From contig NC_053040.3 of the NCBI RefSeq assembly GCF_002575655.3, positions 152,273,148 to 152,337,147 on the forward strand: 64,000 nt of DNA, in the 5' to 3' direction. Below, in pieces: positions 1-11,489 of the stretch. The stretch comes from Aegilops tauschii subsp. strangulata. Its lineage: Eukaryota; Streptophyta; Magnoliopsida; Poales; Poaceae. A program made the position numbers and the translations under genes. Position 1 is the first letter of the stretch, and each line of letters begins with the position of its first letter. The notes under the pieces are model-generated. The model was given only the letters and a program-made list of their open reading frames with translations. It was not told where the DNA came from and did not search any database.

Positions 1-780
1 CGAGTGATCAAATTCGGAAAGCATGGCCATGCGACTTGGGTTAAGTGTTAACCCAGTTCGGGAATCTGTATCATGGTTTCGAGAAGAGAGGTCGAGCTAA
101 CACAAGGGTGACAAGTACTCGCCTTGAGCTCGACAACAAATATCGTGAGGCAAAAGGAATGTTGCATATGCCACATTGTTGAGGTTCGTCAAACGACTTT
201 ACGCCCACATGGGAGTTGGCACGTTCTGCTAGGAGCCGCTACCAACTATCGACTCTGGTCGTGTCCATGTGTACGTGAACCTATAGGGTCGCACACTTAA
301 GGGGCTGCAGCCCATTCGGATTGGATCTGAGTGGAAAATGGATGTGGACTCCTAGTGGGCTCAAGTGTTGAGCCCACCTCGGAGGTGTATATAAAGGGGA
401 GTGGGCACACCACTTAGGGTCGATCGGATTGAACCCTGGTTAGCCACCGCCACTCCCCATGCCCATGCCGCGCGACCGGACCTAGCAGTCCGCCGCTCGA
501 CGTTGCTCCCCGTACGTGTGGATACCTTGGAGGCATCGCATCTGCGGTGCTTGGACGAACCGTTCGAGGGAACCGCGACATGCCGTTCGCGGGAGATCGG
601 CAACGCGAGGAGGAGATGGCCCGGGAGATCGGCTACACGCATCACCAACTCTACTTCCGCTGTGGTGACTGCGTGTCTAGTGGTAAACCCGATCCCGTGA
701 TCTATTTCCAGCAGCATGATCTTGGGTGCGCGGTAGAAAATTTTATTTGGCGCTAGCGTAGCGTACCGCGTGTTCCAACA
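1..780 (+). repeat. Copia 5' LTR, partial (right part)
   Basis: It matches 6676-7484 of the right LTR nearly base for base and ends in CCAACA at 780, immediately before the primer binding site. Compared with the right copy it lacks 34 bp present at 7268-7301. That segment is bracketed in the right LTR by direct repeats of CGCGGGAGATC, so the difference looks like a slip deletion. Confidence 0.95.
388..395 (+). promoter_or_regulatory. TATA box of the copia 5' LTR
   Basis: TATATAAA followed by a GGGG run and a GC-rich stretch, at the position expected for the U3/R border. The same motif is at 7058-7065 in the right LTR. Assignment as the LTR promoter is inferred from position and motif only. 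Confidence 0.6.
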
Positions 781-781
781 G

Positions 782-793
782 TGGTATCAGTGC
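782..793 (+). other. Primer binding site (initiator tRNA-Met type)
   Basis: TGGTATCAGTGC begins two bases after the LTR end. It matches the usual plant copia site TGGTATCAGAGC, complementary to the 3' end of initiator tRNA-Met, with one mismatch. Confidence 0.85.
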
Positions 794-2165
794 TTCCGCT
801 GTGTGGTAATAGATTCGATGATATGCATATGAGATATGTAGATCGGTTCAGGTGCGGGTCGATGAGATCGGTCGCGCATGTCAGTGTTGAAGGTTGGTTT
901 CGTGATCTTGTTTCCGTGATCGTGATGCAGAGGCCGTGACACGACTTACCCCTACCGGTCGGTTGTCCGCCATCGGGGTAGACAGTGGAACATAAATCCG
1001 GATGCAGCACGCGAAGATCAATGAGATTGATCGAATCGGAACATAGATCAACACCTTGGAAATGTGATTTCCGTGGTGCTGAAATCTGTTGGAGCGGTCT
1101 CCGTAAAATGGCTGTAACTTTTGCATACGAACTCCGATTTTGCTCCACGACCTGTCAAACTGAAGCTAACGAAAATTTGGATTAGCGGCGAAATTCTGGA
1201 ATATGATTTCGGCACTTCTGGCTAGGACAAAATCCGCTTGGAAGATAGAGTTTCAGGAGGTTTTATCTTTGGCGGTAGAACGTCTGACTCATTTTTGCAG
1301 GGAATGACTGTGATTTGGTATAGCCCATGTATGTTGCTTGTATATTATTGTTTCATGACCTGCATGTCATTAGTGTGGCAACCGGAAGGAGCCATATGGT
1401 TGTCCCATTATTGTATTAATGACCTGCGTGTCAACATGAGAAGCCATGTAATGTAATTTACTTTCAGTAGCTATTAGTTTTTAATAGCATAGTATCTTAT
1501 GTAACACTTGGCGGTTGACACCATGGCGTGGAGATGGAGATCACCACGAGGACAACCATGCATGGTCAGACTGCGCACGTGGAGATGGAGATCACCACGC
1601 GCTGTGAAAAGGGGCTATACCATATCACACATACATAAACTGCCTGTGAAAGTTTATCCCTTTTATGCACCCTTCCTTTTGCATGGTAGATGTTTTAAGT
1701 AGGGTGATCCCTCAAAGAATGTCAAGTACAAATGCCTCCCCAATTGCTGCACCTTCACATATCAAGTATATTTAGTGGCGGGCCTATGAAATTACGGTGC
1801 CACTAGATCTCCTTGAAGTGATGGGTTTGTGTCGGACACTTACACGCGGAGCATTGGTTGACTTGTCGTGGCTATCAAAACAGTTTTGGGCTACGAGGCA
1901 TAGGAGTTGGCGAGGCATGAGATGTCCCCACCAACAAGAGTCGTATGGAGATACGATTAGCAAGAGTTGCTTACCGAGTGATCTTGTCCTCTAGCGGTGA
2001 TGCAAAAGCTCACTAGTTGACATGTTGATCTTGGATCTTGAATCACTAAGTATCAACCGAGGGATGTTGATTTTAGTGGGAGTAATGATCTTATTGAAAT
2101 GTTTAATATGAATTACTCTTCATGAATACATGTCTTAGTGTTTTGCATATTTCTGTTGTAGATCA
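794..2165 (+). other. Copia untranslated leader, about 1.4 kb
   Basis: There is no credible coding region between the primer binding site and the gag start at 2166. A 22-bp segment beginning CGTGGAGATGG occurs twice (1527-1548 and 1578-1599). Long leaders are common in Triticeae copia elements. Confidence 0.7.
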
Positions 2166-5100
2166 ATGGCACCACCTGCTCAAGTTACCCCTTTTGCGTT
2201 GAAATCAATCCTGGAAAAAGATAAATTGAATGGAACAAACTTTACCACCTGGTATAGAAACCTGAGAATTGTTCTTAGGCATGAGAAAAAGGAACAAGTT
2301 CTAGAGAATCCGCTTCCAGAGGAACCTGCTGATAATGCTAATGCCACAGCCAGAAATGCCTACCAGAAACTCGTTGATGAATCAAACGAGATCAGCTATC
2401 TCATGTTGGCTTTTATAGAGCCCGATCTGCAGCAGTAGTTCGAAAATATTGAGGCTTTCGATATGATCGAGAACCTTAAGAGCATGTTTCAAATGCCGGC
2501 TAGGACCGAAAGGTTCAACGTCTAGCAATCCTTGATGGATTGTAAGCTGAAAGAGGGTGATCCACTGAGCCCGCATGTGATCAAGATGATCGGGTACATG
2601 CAAGCTCTGGATAGGCTGGGCTTCCCACTTGGGGATGAGTTGTCCACAGATACAATTCTGGGTTCTCTTCCGGACAGCTATGGGCCGTTCATCTCGAACT
2701 ACCATATGCATGGGATGGAAAAGAAGCTCACTGAATTGCATGGGATGCTCAAAGTGGCAGAGCAGGATATCAAGAAAGGTACACATCGTCAAGTGTTGAT
2801 GGTGCAGAACTCGGCTAAGTTCAAGAAGAGCTGGTCCAAGAAAAAGGCTAAGGCAAAGGGCGAAGAGAAGGAGGCAACTCCAACTACAGCCGCTGCGCCT
2901 AAGTCAGGGACGGCTTCGGGGAGTATTTGCTTTCATTGCAAGGAACCCGGACACTGGAAAAGGAACTGTAGCAAGTGGCTTGCCGAGAAGGGCAAGAAGA
3001 CTGGAAGTATGACTTCTTCTTCAGGTACACTTGTTGTATATGTTATAGACATTTATCTTGCTGATGTTTCTAGTAGCTCTTGGGTATATGATACCGGATC
3101 GGTTGTTCACATATGCAACTCAATGCAGGGGCTAAGCAGAACTAGGAATGTCGCAAGAGGAGAAGTTGACATTCGCGTCGGGAATAAAGCAAGAGTTGCT
3201 GCATTGGCCGTCGGCACTATGCAACTTAATTTACCTTCAGGATTTGTAATGGAACTTGATAATTGTTATTATGTTCCTGCTTTGAGTCGAAACATTATTT
3301 CTGCCTCATGTTTGATGAGACAAGGTTATGAATTCAGTATTAAGGACAATGGTTGTTCTATTTACTTGAATAATATGTTTCATGGCTTTGCACCCGTTGT
3401 AAATGGGTTATTTATCCTAGATCTTGAAGGTGAATCAGTCTATAACATAAATGTCAAGAGGCATAAGCCTAATGAGATAAATCCGACTTACATCTGGCAT
3501 TGTCGACTAGGACACATTAGTCAAAAGCGCATGAAGAAGCTCCATGATGATGGAATTCTAACTTCGTTTGAGTTTGAATCATTCGAGACATGCGAGTCTT
3601 GCCTACTCGGTAAGATGACTAAGACTCCTTTTGCAAAGAGTTGCGAGAGGGCGTCCGAGTTGTTGGAACTTATACATAGTGATGTATGTGGACCAATGAG
3701 CACGGCAGCCAGAGGTGGTTTCCAATACTTCGTGACTTTCACCGACGACTTGAGTAGATATGGATATGTCTACTTGATGAGGCACAAGTCAGAAACTTTT
3801 GAAAAGTTCAAGGAGTTTCAGAACGAAGTGGAAAATCAACTCGGCAAGAAAATCAAACTTCTACGATCTGATCATGGCGGTGAGTATATGAGCCAGGAGT
3901 TTGATGATCATCTGAAGAATAATGGAATAGTTCCACAACTGACTCCTCCGGGTACGCCACAGAGAAATGGTGTGTCAGAACGGAGGAATCGGTCCCTGTT
4001 GGACATGGTCCGATCGATGATGAGTCAGTCGGATTTACCCTTGTCATTTTGGGAATACGCTCTAGAAACTGCAGCTTTCACACTAAACAGGGTACCATCT
4101 AAGTCCGTAGATAAGACACCATATGAGATATGGACTGCGAAGAGTCACAGTTTGTCTTTTCTGAAAATTTGGGGATGTGAAGCATATGTCAAGCGACTCC
4201 AGTCGGATAAGCTCACACCCAAATCGGACAAGTGCATATTCGTGGGATATCCAAGGGAAACCTTGGGATATTACTTCTACAACCGTGAAGAGGGCAAAGT
4301 GTTTGTCGCTCGACATGGAGTTTTCCTTGAGAAAGAGTTTCTCAATTGGAAGGCTAGTGGGAGGACGGTCCGACTAGAAGAAATTCGAGAACCACACGGG
4401 GACGTTCCGGTAGGTGATACTGTCACACCGGAGTTAGTCAGGGAACCCGTAGTGGAGTCGACACCGGTTCCACGGAGGTCGGAAAGGTTACGCAATTTGC
4501 ATGACTGCAATGTGTTGTTCTTGGAGAACAACGAGCCGACTACATATGCGGAAGCGATGGAGAGCCCTGATTCCGAGTTATGGCTTGAGGCCATGAGATC
4601 CGAATTAAAGTCCATGGATGACAATCAAGTTTGGAACTTGGTTGATCTGCCAGATGGCGTTCGAGCCATTGAGTGCAAGTGGACCTTTAAGAAGAAAACT
4701 GATATGGACGGAAATGTCACAGTCCATAAGGCTCGACTTGTTGCTAAAGGTTATCGACAAGTTCAAGGAGTTGACTACGATGAGACTTACTCACCAGTAG
4801 CGATGCCTAAATCAATTCGGATCATTCTTGCTATAGCGGCATATTTCGACTATGAAATATGGCAGATGGATGTCAAAACGGCTTTCCTTAATGGAAATTT
4901 AACCGAGGATGTGTATATGACACAACCCAAGGGTTTTGTCGATCCAAAGAAGTCTAGCATGGTATGCAAGCTTCAGAGATCCATTTATGGATTAAGGCAA
5001 GCATCTCGGAATTGGAACATTCGTTTTAATGAAGCTGTCAAAGAGTTTGGCTTCATCAAGAATGACTGTGATCATTGTGTATTCAAGAAGGTCAGTGGGA

Positions 5101-6106
5101 GCTCAGTTGCATTTCTGATCTTATATGTGGATGACATATTATTGATTGGAAATGATGTTCAAATGCTTGAATCTGTCAAGGACTCATTGAAAAATAGTTT
5201 TTCTATGAAGGACTTGGGAGAAGCAGCTTACATTTTGGGAATCAAGATCTATAGAGATAGATCGAGAAGGCTTATTGGATTAAGCCAGAGTGCGTATATT
5301 GACAAGGTGTTGAAGCGGTTCAACATGCAAGATGCCAAGAAAGGTTTCTTGCCCATGTCACATGGCATTAGTCTTAGCAAGACTCAGAGTCCTATGACTC
5401 CTGATGAGCGAAGACGCATGGATGGGATTCCGTATGCTTCGGCTGTTGGGTCCATCATGTATGCTATGGTATGTACTCGTCCCGATGTTGGTTTTGCTCT
5501 TAGCGCGGTGGGCAGATACCAGGCTGATCCAGGGGAGAGTCACTGGACAGCGGTTAAGAATATCCTTAAGTACTTGAGAAGGACTAAGGATATGTTCCTG
5601 GTTTATGGAGGTGAGGATGAGCTCGTTGTAAATAGTTACACCGATGCTAGTTTCCAAACAGATAGGGGTGATAGTCGATCACAATCTGGGTTTGTGTTCA
5701 TTCTGAACGGAGGAGCAGTGAGCTGGAGGAGATCCAAGCAATATACGGTAGCTGATTCTACAACAGAGGTCGAGTACATTGCGGCTTCTGAAGCTGCAAA
5801 ATAAGGTGTTTGGGTGAAGAATTTTATTTCTGATCTTGGTGTGGTTGAGGGCGCGTCTATCCATTGGACCTCTATTGTGATACTAGTGGTGCCATTGCGC
5901 AAGTCAAGGAACCACGGAACCATCGTAAAACCCAACACATACTCAGGCGTTTTAACCTTATTCGCGACATTGTCGAAAGAGGTGATGTAAACATATGCAA
6001 GGTACACACGGATGCAAATGTTGCTGATCCATTGACGAAGCCTCTCCCACGTCCGAAGCATGAGGCGCACATGAGCTCCATGGGCATACGATGCCTAAAT
6101 GATTGA
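2166..6106 (+). pseudogene. Copia gag-pol polyprotein, broken
   Basis: Encodes the retrotransposon capsid and replication enzymes. Gag starts at 2166. In-frame stops are at 2436-2438 and 2523-2525, after which the same frame is open from 2526 to 5801. Using a numbering that starts at 2532, visible motifs are: CCHC zinc knuckle C133-C136-H141-C146; protease DTGS 187-190; integrase HHCC (H323, H328, C354, C357) and the D384, D447, E483 triad with 35 residues between the last two; reverse transcriptase YVDD at 865-868 (5124-5135); and RNase H with a TDAS motif. A TAA at 5802-5804 ends this frame within RNase H, and the last ~80 codons (to 6106) lie in another frame after a frameshift between 5805 and 5864. 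The domain order integrase before reverse transcriptase defines copia. At least three stops and one frameshift make it non-functional. Confidence 0.93.
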
Positions 6107-6115
6107 CTCTAGTGC

Positions 6116-6126
6116 AAGTGGGAGAC
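6116..6126 (+). other. Polypurine tract of the copia element
   Basis: AAGTGGGAGAC lies directly before the TGTTGG start of the 3' LTR, the expected place for plus-strand priming. Confidence 0.7.
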
Positions 6127-7484
6127 TGTTGGAGATATGCCCTAGAGGCAATCATGTGATGATGATATTTCCATATGTATTCATGAGTCATTTGTATTGT
6201 CCTTGAACATCATCAATGATATGTATCAATAAGTATGTGACTTGTTTCTGGAACTATGTATTGTATGATGATTGTTTTAATGGTCCCTAGTTGATAAGGT
6301 TACGCGGACACATATCCTTGACTAGTATACGACTCGGTTGATGACTATGTTTCACAAGTCATGTGCATGGAGATGCTAAACCGATAGTATGGGCTCGAGG
6401 ATGGAGATCACCGAGCCGGACAGACCCACTTTGAGACGCAGCGAGATATAGTCATCTGTTAGTCTCAAGTGCAATGTCTATGCCATGTCCTAGACCTGAG
6501 GTCCTCGCATGTTCTCGGGATGAGGATCGACTCACTTAGGGTCTATCAAACGCTACTCCGTAGCTGGGTAGTTATAAAGGTAGCTTTCATGTGAGTCGTG
6601 AGACATGCCGCGAGACATGGTTGACCAAGATGGAATTTGCCCCTCCTATTTGGAGAGATATTCTCTCGGCCCTCTCGAGTGATCAAATTCGGAAAGCATG
6701 GCCATGCGACTTGGGTTAAGTGTTAACCCAGTTCGGGATATCATGGTTTCCAGAAGAGAGGTCGAGGTAACACAAGGGTGACAAGTACTCGCCTTGAGCT
6801 CGACAACAAATATCGTGAGGCAAAAGGAATGTTGCATATGCCACATTGTTGAGGTTCGTCAAACGACTTTACGCCCACATGGGAGTTGGCACGTTCTGCT
6901 AGGAGCCACTACCAACTATCGACTCTGGTCGTGTCCATGTGTACGTGAACCTATAGGGTCGCACACTTAAGGGGCTGCAGCCCATTCGGATTGGATCTGA
7001 GTGGAAAATGGATGTGGACTCCTAGTGAGCTCAAGTGTTGAGCCCACCTCGGAGGTCTATATAAAGGGGAGTGGGCACACCACTTAGGGTCGATCGGATT
7101 GAACCCTGTTTAGCCACCGCCACTCCCCATGCCCATGCCGCGCGACCGGACCTAGCAGTCCGCCGCTCGACGCTGCTCCCCGTACGTGTGGATACCTTGG
7201 AGGCATCGCATCTGCGGTGCTTGGATGAACCGTTCGAGGGAACCGTGAGGTGCCGTTCGCGGGAGATCACCGTTCACGGGTCTTCGCTGTCCGCGGGAGA
7301 TCGGCAACGCGAGGAGGAGACGGCCCGGGAGATCGGCTACACGCATCACCAACTCTACTTTCGCTGTGGTGACTGCGCGTCTAGTGGTAAACCCGATACC
7401 GTGATCTATTTCCAGCAGCATGATCTTGGGTGCGCGGTAGAAAATTTTATTTGGCGCTAGCGTAGCGTACCGCGTGTTCCAACA
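6127..7484 (+). repeat. Copia 3' LTR, complete (1358 bp)
   Basis: Runs from TGTTGG to CCAACA (a 6-bp inverted terminal motif). The region 6676-7484 repeats 1-780. A TATATAAA box is at 7058-7065. It carries the 34-bp segment 7268-7301 that is missing from the left copy. Confidence 0.95.
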
Positions 7485-7684
7485 CATAGTGTAATGCACC
7501 GGCACGGGTGGCGCGGAGGAGGACGAGGGTGGCGCAGACGAGGAGGCCGGCTCATCGTCGGTCGCGTCCTCCATTGGGACGTCGGCTGCCTGCCGGCTAG
7601 CCAGCCGACAGCAATGGCGGCAGTCTCCTTCTTCTGGTCCGGCGTGAGCCCGTCCAGGAGAGCTTTGGCGGGGGAGGAATCCAT
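7485..7684 (-). pseudogene. Harbinger ORF1-like protein, N-terminal fragment
   Basis: A minus-strand ORF starts at 7684 with MDSSPAKALLDGLTPDQKK and reaches the copia LTR junction at 7484, so only about 66 codons remain visible. After about 36 codons it becomes arginine/proline-rich. In the alternative frame the same DNA gives a serine/proline-rich acidic stretch, which suggests a possible frameshift near 7574-7580. A TATA-like motif lies 64 bp upstream. ORF1 proteins of PIF/Harbinger elements are DNA-binding partners of the transposase, but no Myb/SANT domain is visible here because the reading frame is cut, so the function is inferred from element context. Confidence 0.4.
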
Positions 7685-7747
7685 GGTGGGAGTGCTGTGG
7701 TGAGGGATCAGAGGCGGATGACTGCGGTTATTGTCGGGGCAACAAGT

Positions 7748-7754
7748 TATATAT
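7748..7754 (-). promoter_or_regulatory. TATA-like box upstream of the Harbinger ORF1 fragment
   Basis: TATATAA on the minus strand, 64 bp upstream of the ATG at 7684, in an otherwise GC-rich promoter region. Confidence 0.4.
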
Positions 7755-8249
7755 CAATGGTGGGAGTAGAGGGACAGACGGGTGGTGTCGAACTAGGCGC
7801 CTCGGCAACCGCGTGTCATTACTGTGGGCGGCAGGCGACGGACGGGCGGCCGTCGTGTCGTTTGAACGCGCAACAGTCGCCTGCATCAGGAAGCGGCATG
7901 GATGATGCTCTCTAGGCCAGTGCGCCGCTTCAGTGCTGGCGCTAGTGAGCGATCGCGTATGCTCTGGCCGGTCATGAATGCGGGCACTGACGCTCTCGAG
8001 CGGCGCTGACCATTTCGGGTAGGAAGCGTGCGCGGGCAAGGAAGGGGTTTTGGGTGGGCCGGGGCAGGGCGTGGTAGCGGTGTGAACTCCCGCAAAGCCC
8101 CCTCACGTTTGTCTTCGGATTGTGGGGGGAAATACGCCCGGACCGTCCGGTGGATCGATACAGACCCGCGTTGGATGACTTTCACGGTCCGGACAGCGCG
8201 CTCCGGACGGATGCGGGTAGTTTGAGGGGCGTTATCGGAGATGCGCTTA

Positions 8250-9539
8250 TATCTCTAACCCATGGGGTTAAACTCCAAGTTTTGACACATGTGTTTCATT
8301 AAAGCAGATTGTTCATTCAGCTGGGGTCAACATTCTCATTAACATTGAAATGTCAACAGTAACTTTGCCAATCTTGAATCTCGATGATTTCGTTTTTCAT
8401 TGTGCGTGTAAGCGTGTAAATATGGTGGTGGCATGAATATATGTGCATGTCTATATTATACTCTTTTCATTCGAAAATACTTGCTGGAAAATAAATATAT
8501 GATGTATATTAATTTTGGATACATCTATTTTTATCTATTTTTAGAAAGTATTTCTGAACGGAGAGAGTGGTACATGAGAGTATGTGTTTTACTGAAAGTT
8601 ACTCGAGAGTATCTTTATGTTAAGAATATCATGCGATCTTGAGGGGTTGAGTTGCATAATAGCAGCTCGTTCAACATCAAAATTCCGGTACGCGCTCGCC
8701 ATGTTTTACATGCGGCCAAGAATGGGAAATGTTACGGATTATGCCGCGCTCGCCACATCACTGGGACAAAATCTCTTTTAGTACATCGTACCATAAATAA
8801 ACAAAGTACGCCTAATGAAACAAGAAAGGGATACGCTGTTCGAGGATGTGAAGACGTACACGTATTGTGATGTACCTACATTCGTCTATGGTTATGAAAA
8901 GAATCGTTGAAATACAGAGACCTCCTGATTTTTTTTTACCGACTCGGGGAATATACTGGTGGATGACATGCTGGTGGTGATGGTGACGCGGAGAGAAAGG
9001 TCGCGGGAAGAGAATAGAGATGAATATTGAGACTATGATATCAACATGAAGTTGTTTTGTCCTTGAATCAAGGTAGGGCCAGACGCCTCGCCTGTTGTAT
9101 TGTGCAAGGGAGCTCAGTGACAGTGGAAAGATAGTATGCACTGCACTTGCGCAGGCGATCACGCCGCAGGACCGGAGCACGGAGCACGGGCACAGGCAGG
9201 ACCGCGTGAGCAAAGTAGCACGTAGTGCGCGTAGGTGGGACGGCGCCGTCGCGTGCGAACTGTGCGATGCCCGTGCAGCTGGCGCGGCTCTGGGCGCCCA
9301 TCTTGCCTTTCTCCCTCTGGTTTTGTCGCATGCATGGAGGCGGTACTGCTTGGCGTGCTCTCCGGAGCGCCTCGGTTCCCACGCCGGCGCCGCCGACCCA
9401 CCACGTAGGCGCGCGCTTGGTTCGTTTTTTGTCTGTTGGGTCGGCTATCCGTTCATCGTCCGTTTCCTTGTGTGTTCGGATTGACTGTGCGCCTAACATG
9501 CAGACCCATTTTCACCCTCCCGGCCTGCCTGCCGTGTTT
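8250..9539. other. Unassigned stretch between two Harbinger elements
   Basis: Apart from the small MITE at 8461-8567 I recognise nothing firm. 8570-9060 is AT-rich with no coding bias. 9068-9500 is GC-rich and open on both strands, but the translations are low-complexity and match no family I know. Part of it (9390-9500, with GGGTCGGC and ATCCGTT words) may be a decayed Harbinger end. Confidence 0.5.
8461..8567. mobile_element. Stowaway-like (Mariner) MITE, degenerate
   Basis: CTCTTTTCATTCGAAAATACTT at the left and AAGTATTTCTGAACGGAGAGAG at the right are imperfect inverted repeats of the well-known cereal Stowaway ends (CTCCCTCCGTTCCTAAATA type). A TA dinucleotide precedes the left end (8459-8460); the right TA is not adjacent. 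At about 107 bp it is short for the group. Confidence 0.6.
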
Positions 9540-9679
9540 TTCTCAAACAAAATACAAACATTTTAAATAGTTTCACAACCAAACAAATATATCATAGTTC
9601 ACAAGCCAAATAAATATATCATAGTTTATAAGTTGAATAAAAATTAAATTGTCTAAAATACATTTAGAGAAATATATAT

Positions 9680-10859
9680 CTATTGGTTGCCAACGTGAGC
9701 CCACATATACTCAACCAAATCATTTTGTAGTTGAATGTGAGTTTTCCAATCACGCATTTAATGATTAAATTGGATGAACTTTGCAAATGTTGCCGCTCCT
9801 CCATGCTCAGGCACAACATTGTCAGCTTGAAATTGAAACCCTTGGTCATAGATACGTTCCGGGAGCTCATCCTCTACGATCATATTATGCATGATCACAC
9901 AACCAGTCATCGCCTCCCACAACTTCTTGGTGCTCCAAATTCTATCAGGATACTGAAAGATGCCCCATCAAGATTGCGGAACACCGAAGGCATGCTCCAC
10001 ATCCTTCCTAGCATTCTCTTGCGCCCAAAGCAGTCCATTGAGGATAGATACCGTCAGCTAGATAGTATCATTTGTTCTAGTTGTGGCCGTTGATGATAAC
10101 GTTCACCTCCGGGCATCTGCCTTCGGCAAGCCTTGCAAACACTGGAGAGCATTGAAGCACGTTGATATCATTGTGAGATCCGGCCATGCCGAAGAAACAA
10201 TGTCAAATCCATAGATCTTGTGAAGCCATGGTCTCGAGTATGACGGTGCAAGCTTTGACATGGCCCATATACTGCCCTTGGCAAGCAGAAGGGCAGTTCT
10301 TCCACTGCTAGTGCATACAATTTATGCTACCAAGCATCCCCAGAAAGCCCCTGTTGGCATTCATCGCCAACAAGAGGGCTATATCGGCAACATTTAGCTC
10401 TCTCAAGTACTCAAGGCCAAACACTTCTATCACAACCTTGCAGAACTTGTACATTGAGTCTAGGCACGTGGACTCGCTCGTACGGACATACTCATCAATG
10501 AGATCACCGGCAACACCGTATGCAAGCATCTGGATAGTTGCAGTGCATTTCTGATAAGAGGAGAAGCCATACTCCTTGCACTCGAAATACTTATCGTATG
10601 CAACCACCCCCTCCCTGATACGGTTGAAAACATGCCCAGCCATACGGAAACGGCGCTTGGATAGGTGATGTTTGAAGAGTGGGTTGGGTGTCTCGAAGTA
10701 GTCCTTCAAGAGAAGGAAATGGCCACTCTCTTGGTTGCGATTCAACACCGGAGTGTGCCCCGGGATCGAGCCCCGGAGCAATGGTCGCTACCTACTAAGG
10801 TGGTCATGGATGACCAACACAGCAACCACCATCTCCTCATCGTCGGATGAAGAATCAAC
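9680..10859 (-). pseudogene. PIF/Harbinger transposase (HARBI1-like nuclease), broken
   Basis: Minus-strand relic of the DDE endonuclease that cuts at Harbinger ends. The best-preserved part (10781-10311) contains the family landmark phrases GFSSYQKCTATIQMLAYGVA and DEYVRTSESTCL. The segment holding the first catalytic Asp reads GSINCMH where active proteins have Asp before Cys, so that residue is Asn here, and a TAG follows at once. Downstream, in shifted frames, [11 protein letters not shown] keeps the second Asp and KDVEHAFGV the third acidic residue. The relic ends with a stop at 9680. The N-terminal acidic motif SSSDDEEM is separated from the body by a stop near 10785. Length is close to the normal ~390 codons, with several stops and frameshifts. 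Confidence 0.9.
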
Positions 10860-11470
10860 CGAGTACAAAATGAAATTGTGGAAAAGAACTCGTCGACGGA
10901 GTCCATTTGTACCTTGGGGGCAAACCGTCAAACAACTTGCAGCCATCATCGAAGAAGCAGGCCGGCGAAGAGCCACGCGCCCCCCATGGACCAGGTAGCT
11001 GGCCTGGCGGTGTCCGACGAGTGTGGCGGCAGCGTCGAAGGAATTGGCCGGGGGCGAGGTGGTGCTGGTGGAGACGACGAGGGAAGCTGCGGTGACCCAG
11101 CGGCGAGGCGGTGGAGGCGGTGATGTTGGAAGGTGGTGTGCTGCGGGGAGTGGTGTGTGGGTGCGGCCAGCTGGCGAGGGCACCGGAACTAGGAGGCAGC
11201 GGTGACGGGGTGGGGCGGCCAAGTGCTTGCTGTCGATGGGAGGAAGAGAATGGCCTATGTGCCACTGACTGGCAGGCTAGGGGGAGGAGTAGGCGAGCAT
11301 CGCGCGCATCCGTCTAGTGTCCACGGCGACGCAGATGAGGCCAAAATTTGGGAATGGAATGGGTCGCCCGACGGACGATAAGCGGACGTGCGTCCATTTG
11401 GATCGGCGCGTTGGGCCGACTTTTGTGTTCGTTTTGACCCAAACGGACACGTGCGGACGAAATGGGTCAG

Positions 11471-11486
11471 CGCGTTGGAGTTGCCC
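11471..11486. repeat. Harbinger terminal inverted repeat (right end)
   Basis: Reads GGGCAACTCCAACGCG on the minus strand, with TAA at 11487-11489 as target duplication. The left partner was not found. Confidence 0.65.
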
Positions 11487-11489
11487 TAA

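Larger units (their letters stand above)
1..7484 (+). mobile_element. Ty1/copia LTR retrotransposon, left end outside the window
   Basis: Two direct repeats (1-780 and 6127-7484) flank an internal region with a tRNA-Met-type primer binding site, a broken gag-pol in the copia order (Gag, protease, integrase, reverse transcriptase, RNase H) and a purine-rich tract. The complete right LTR runs from TGTTGG to CCAACA. The first ~550 bp of the left LTR lie before the window. The LTR start resembles the Angela/BARE group of cereal copia elements, but I do not name the family. By eye the shared LTR parts differ at roughly 2% of positions plus two indels. The right target duplication would be CATAG (7485-7489); its partner is outside the window. 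Confidence 0.95.
7485..8246 (-). mobile_element. PIF/Harbinger element end, cut by the copia insertion
   Basis: Read on the minus strand from 8246, the end begins GCGCATCTCCGATAACGCCC, resembling the terminal repeats of Triticeae Harbinger elements (GGGCATCTCCAACGC type). It is preceded by TTA at 8247-8249, the usual 3-bp Harbinger target. A GC-rich promoter-like region and the start of an ORF follow. The rest of the element would lie on the other side of the copia element, outside the window. The superfamily call is from remembered terminal sequence, so moderately sure. Confidence 0.6.
9540..11486 (-). mobile_element. PIF/Harbinger transposon with dead transposase
   Basis: The end at 11486, read on the minus strand, starts GGGCAACTCCAACGCGCTGA, typical of Triticeae Harbinger terminal repeats. 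It is followed on the plus strand by TAA (11487-11489), the expected 3-bp target. The body carries a minus-strand transposase relic. I could not locate the opposite terminal repeat, so the left limit is approximate: 9540-9660 is AT-rich 3' flank of the gene. Confidence 0.7.

Noticed and set aside
361..717. Open frames inside the copia LTR on both strands (and at 7031-7574)
   Set aside because: They span the LTR promoter region, differ between the two LTRs and show no protein family.
9068..9566. Overlapping long open frames on both strands
   Set aside because: GC-rich segment with low stop frequency; no recognisable domain, no splice or promoter support.
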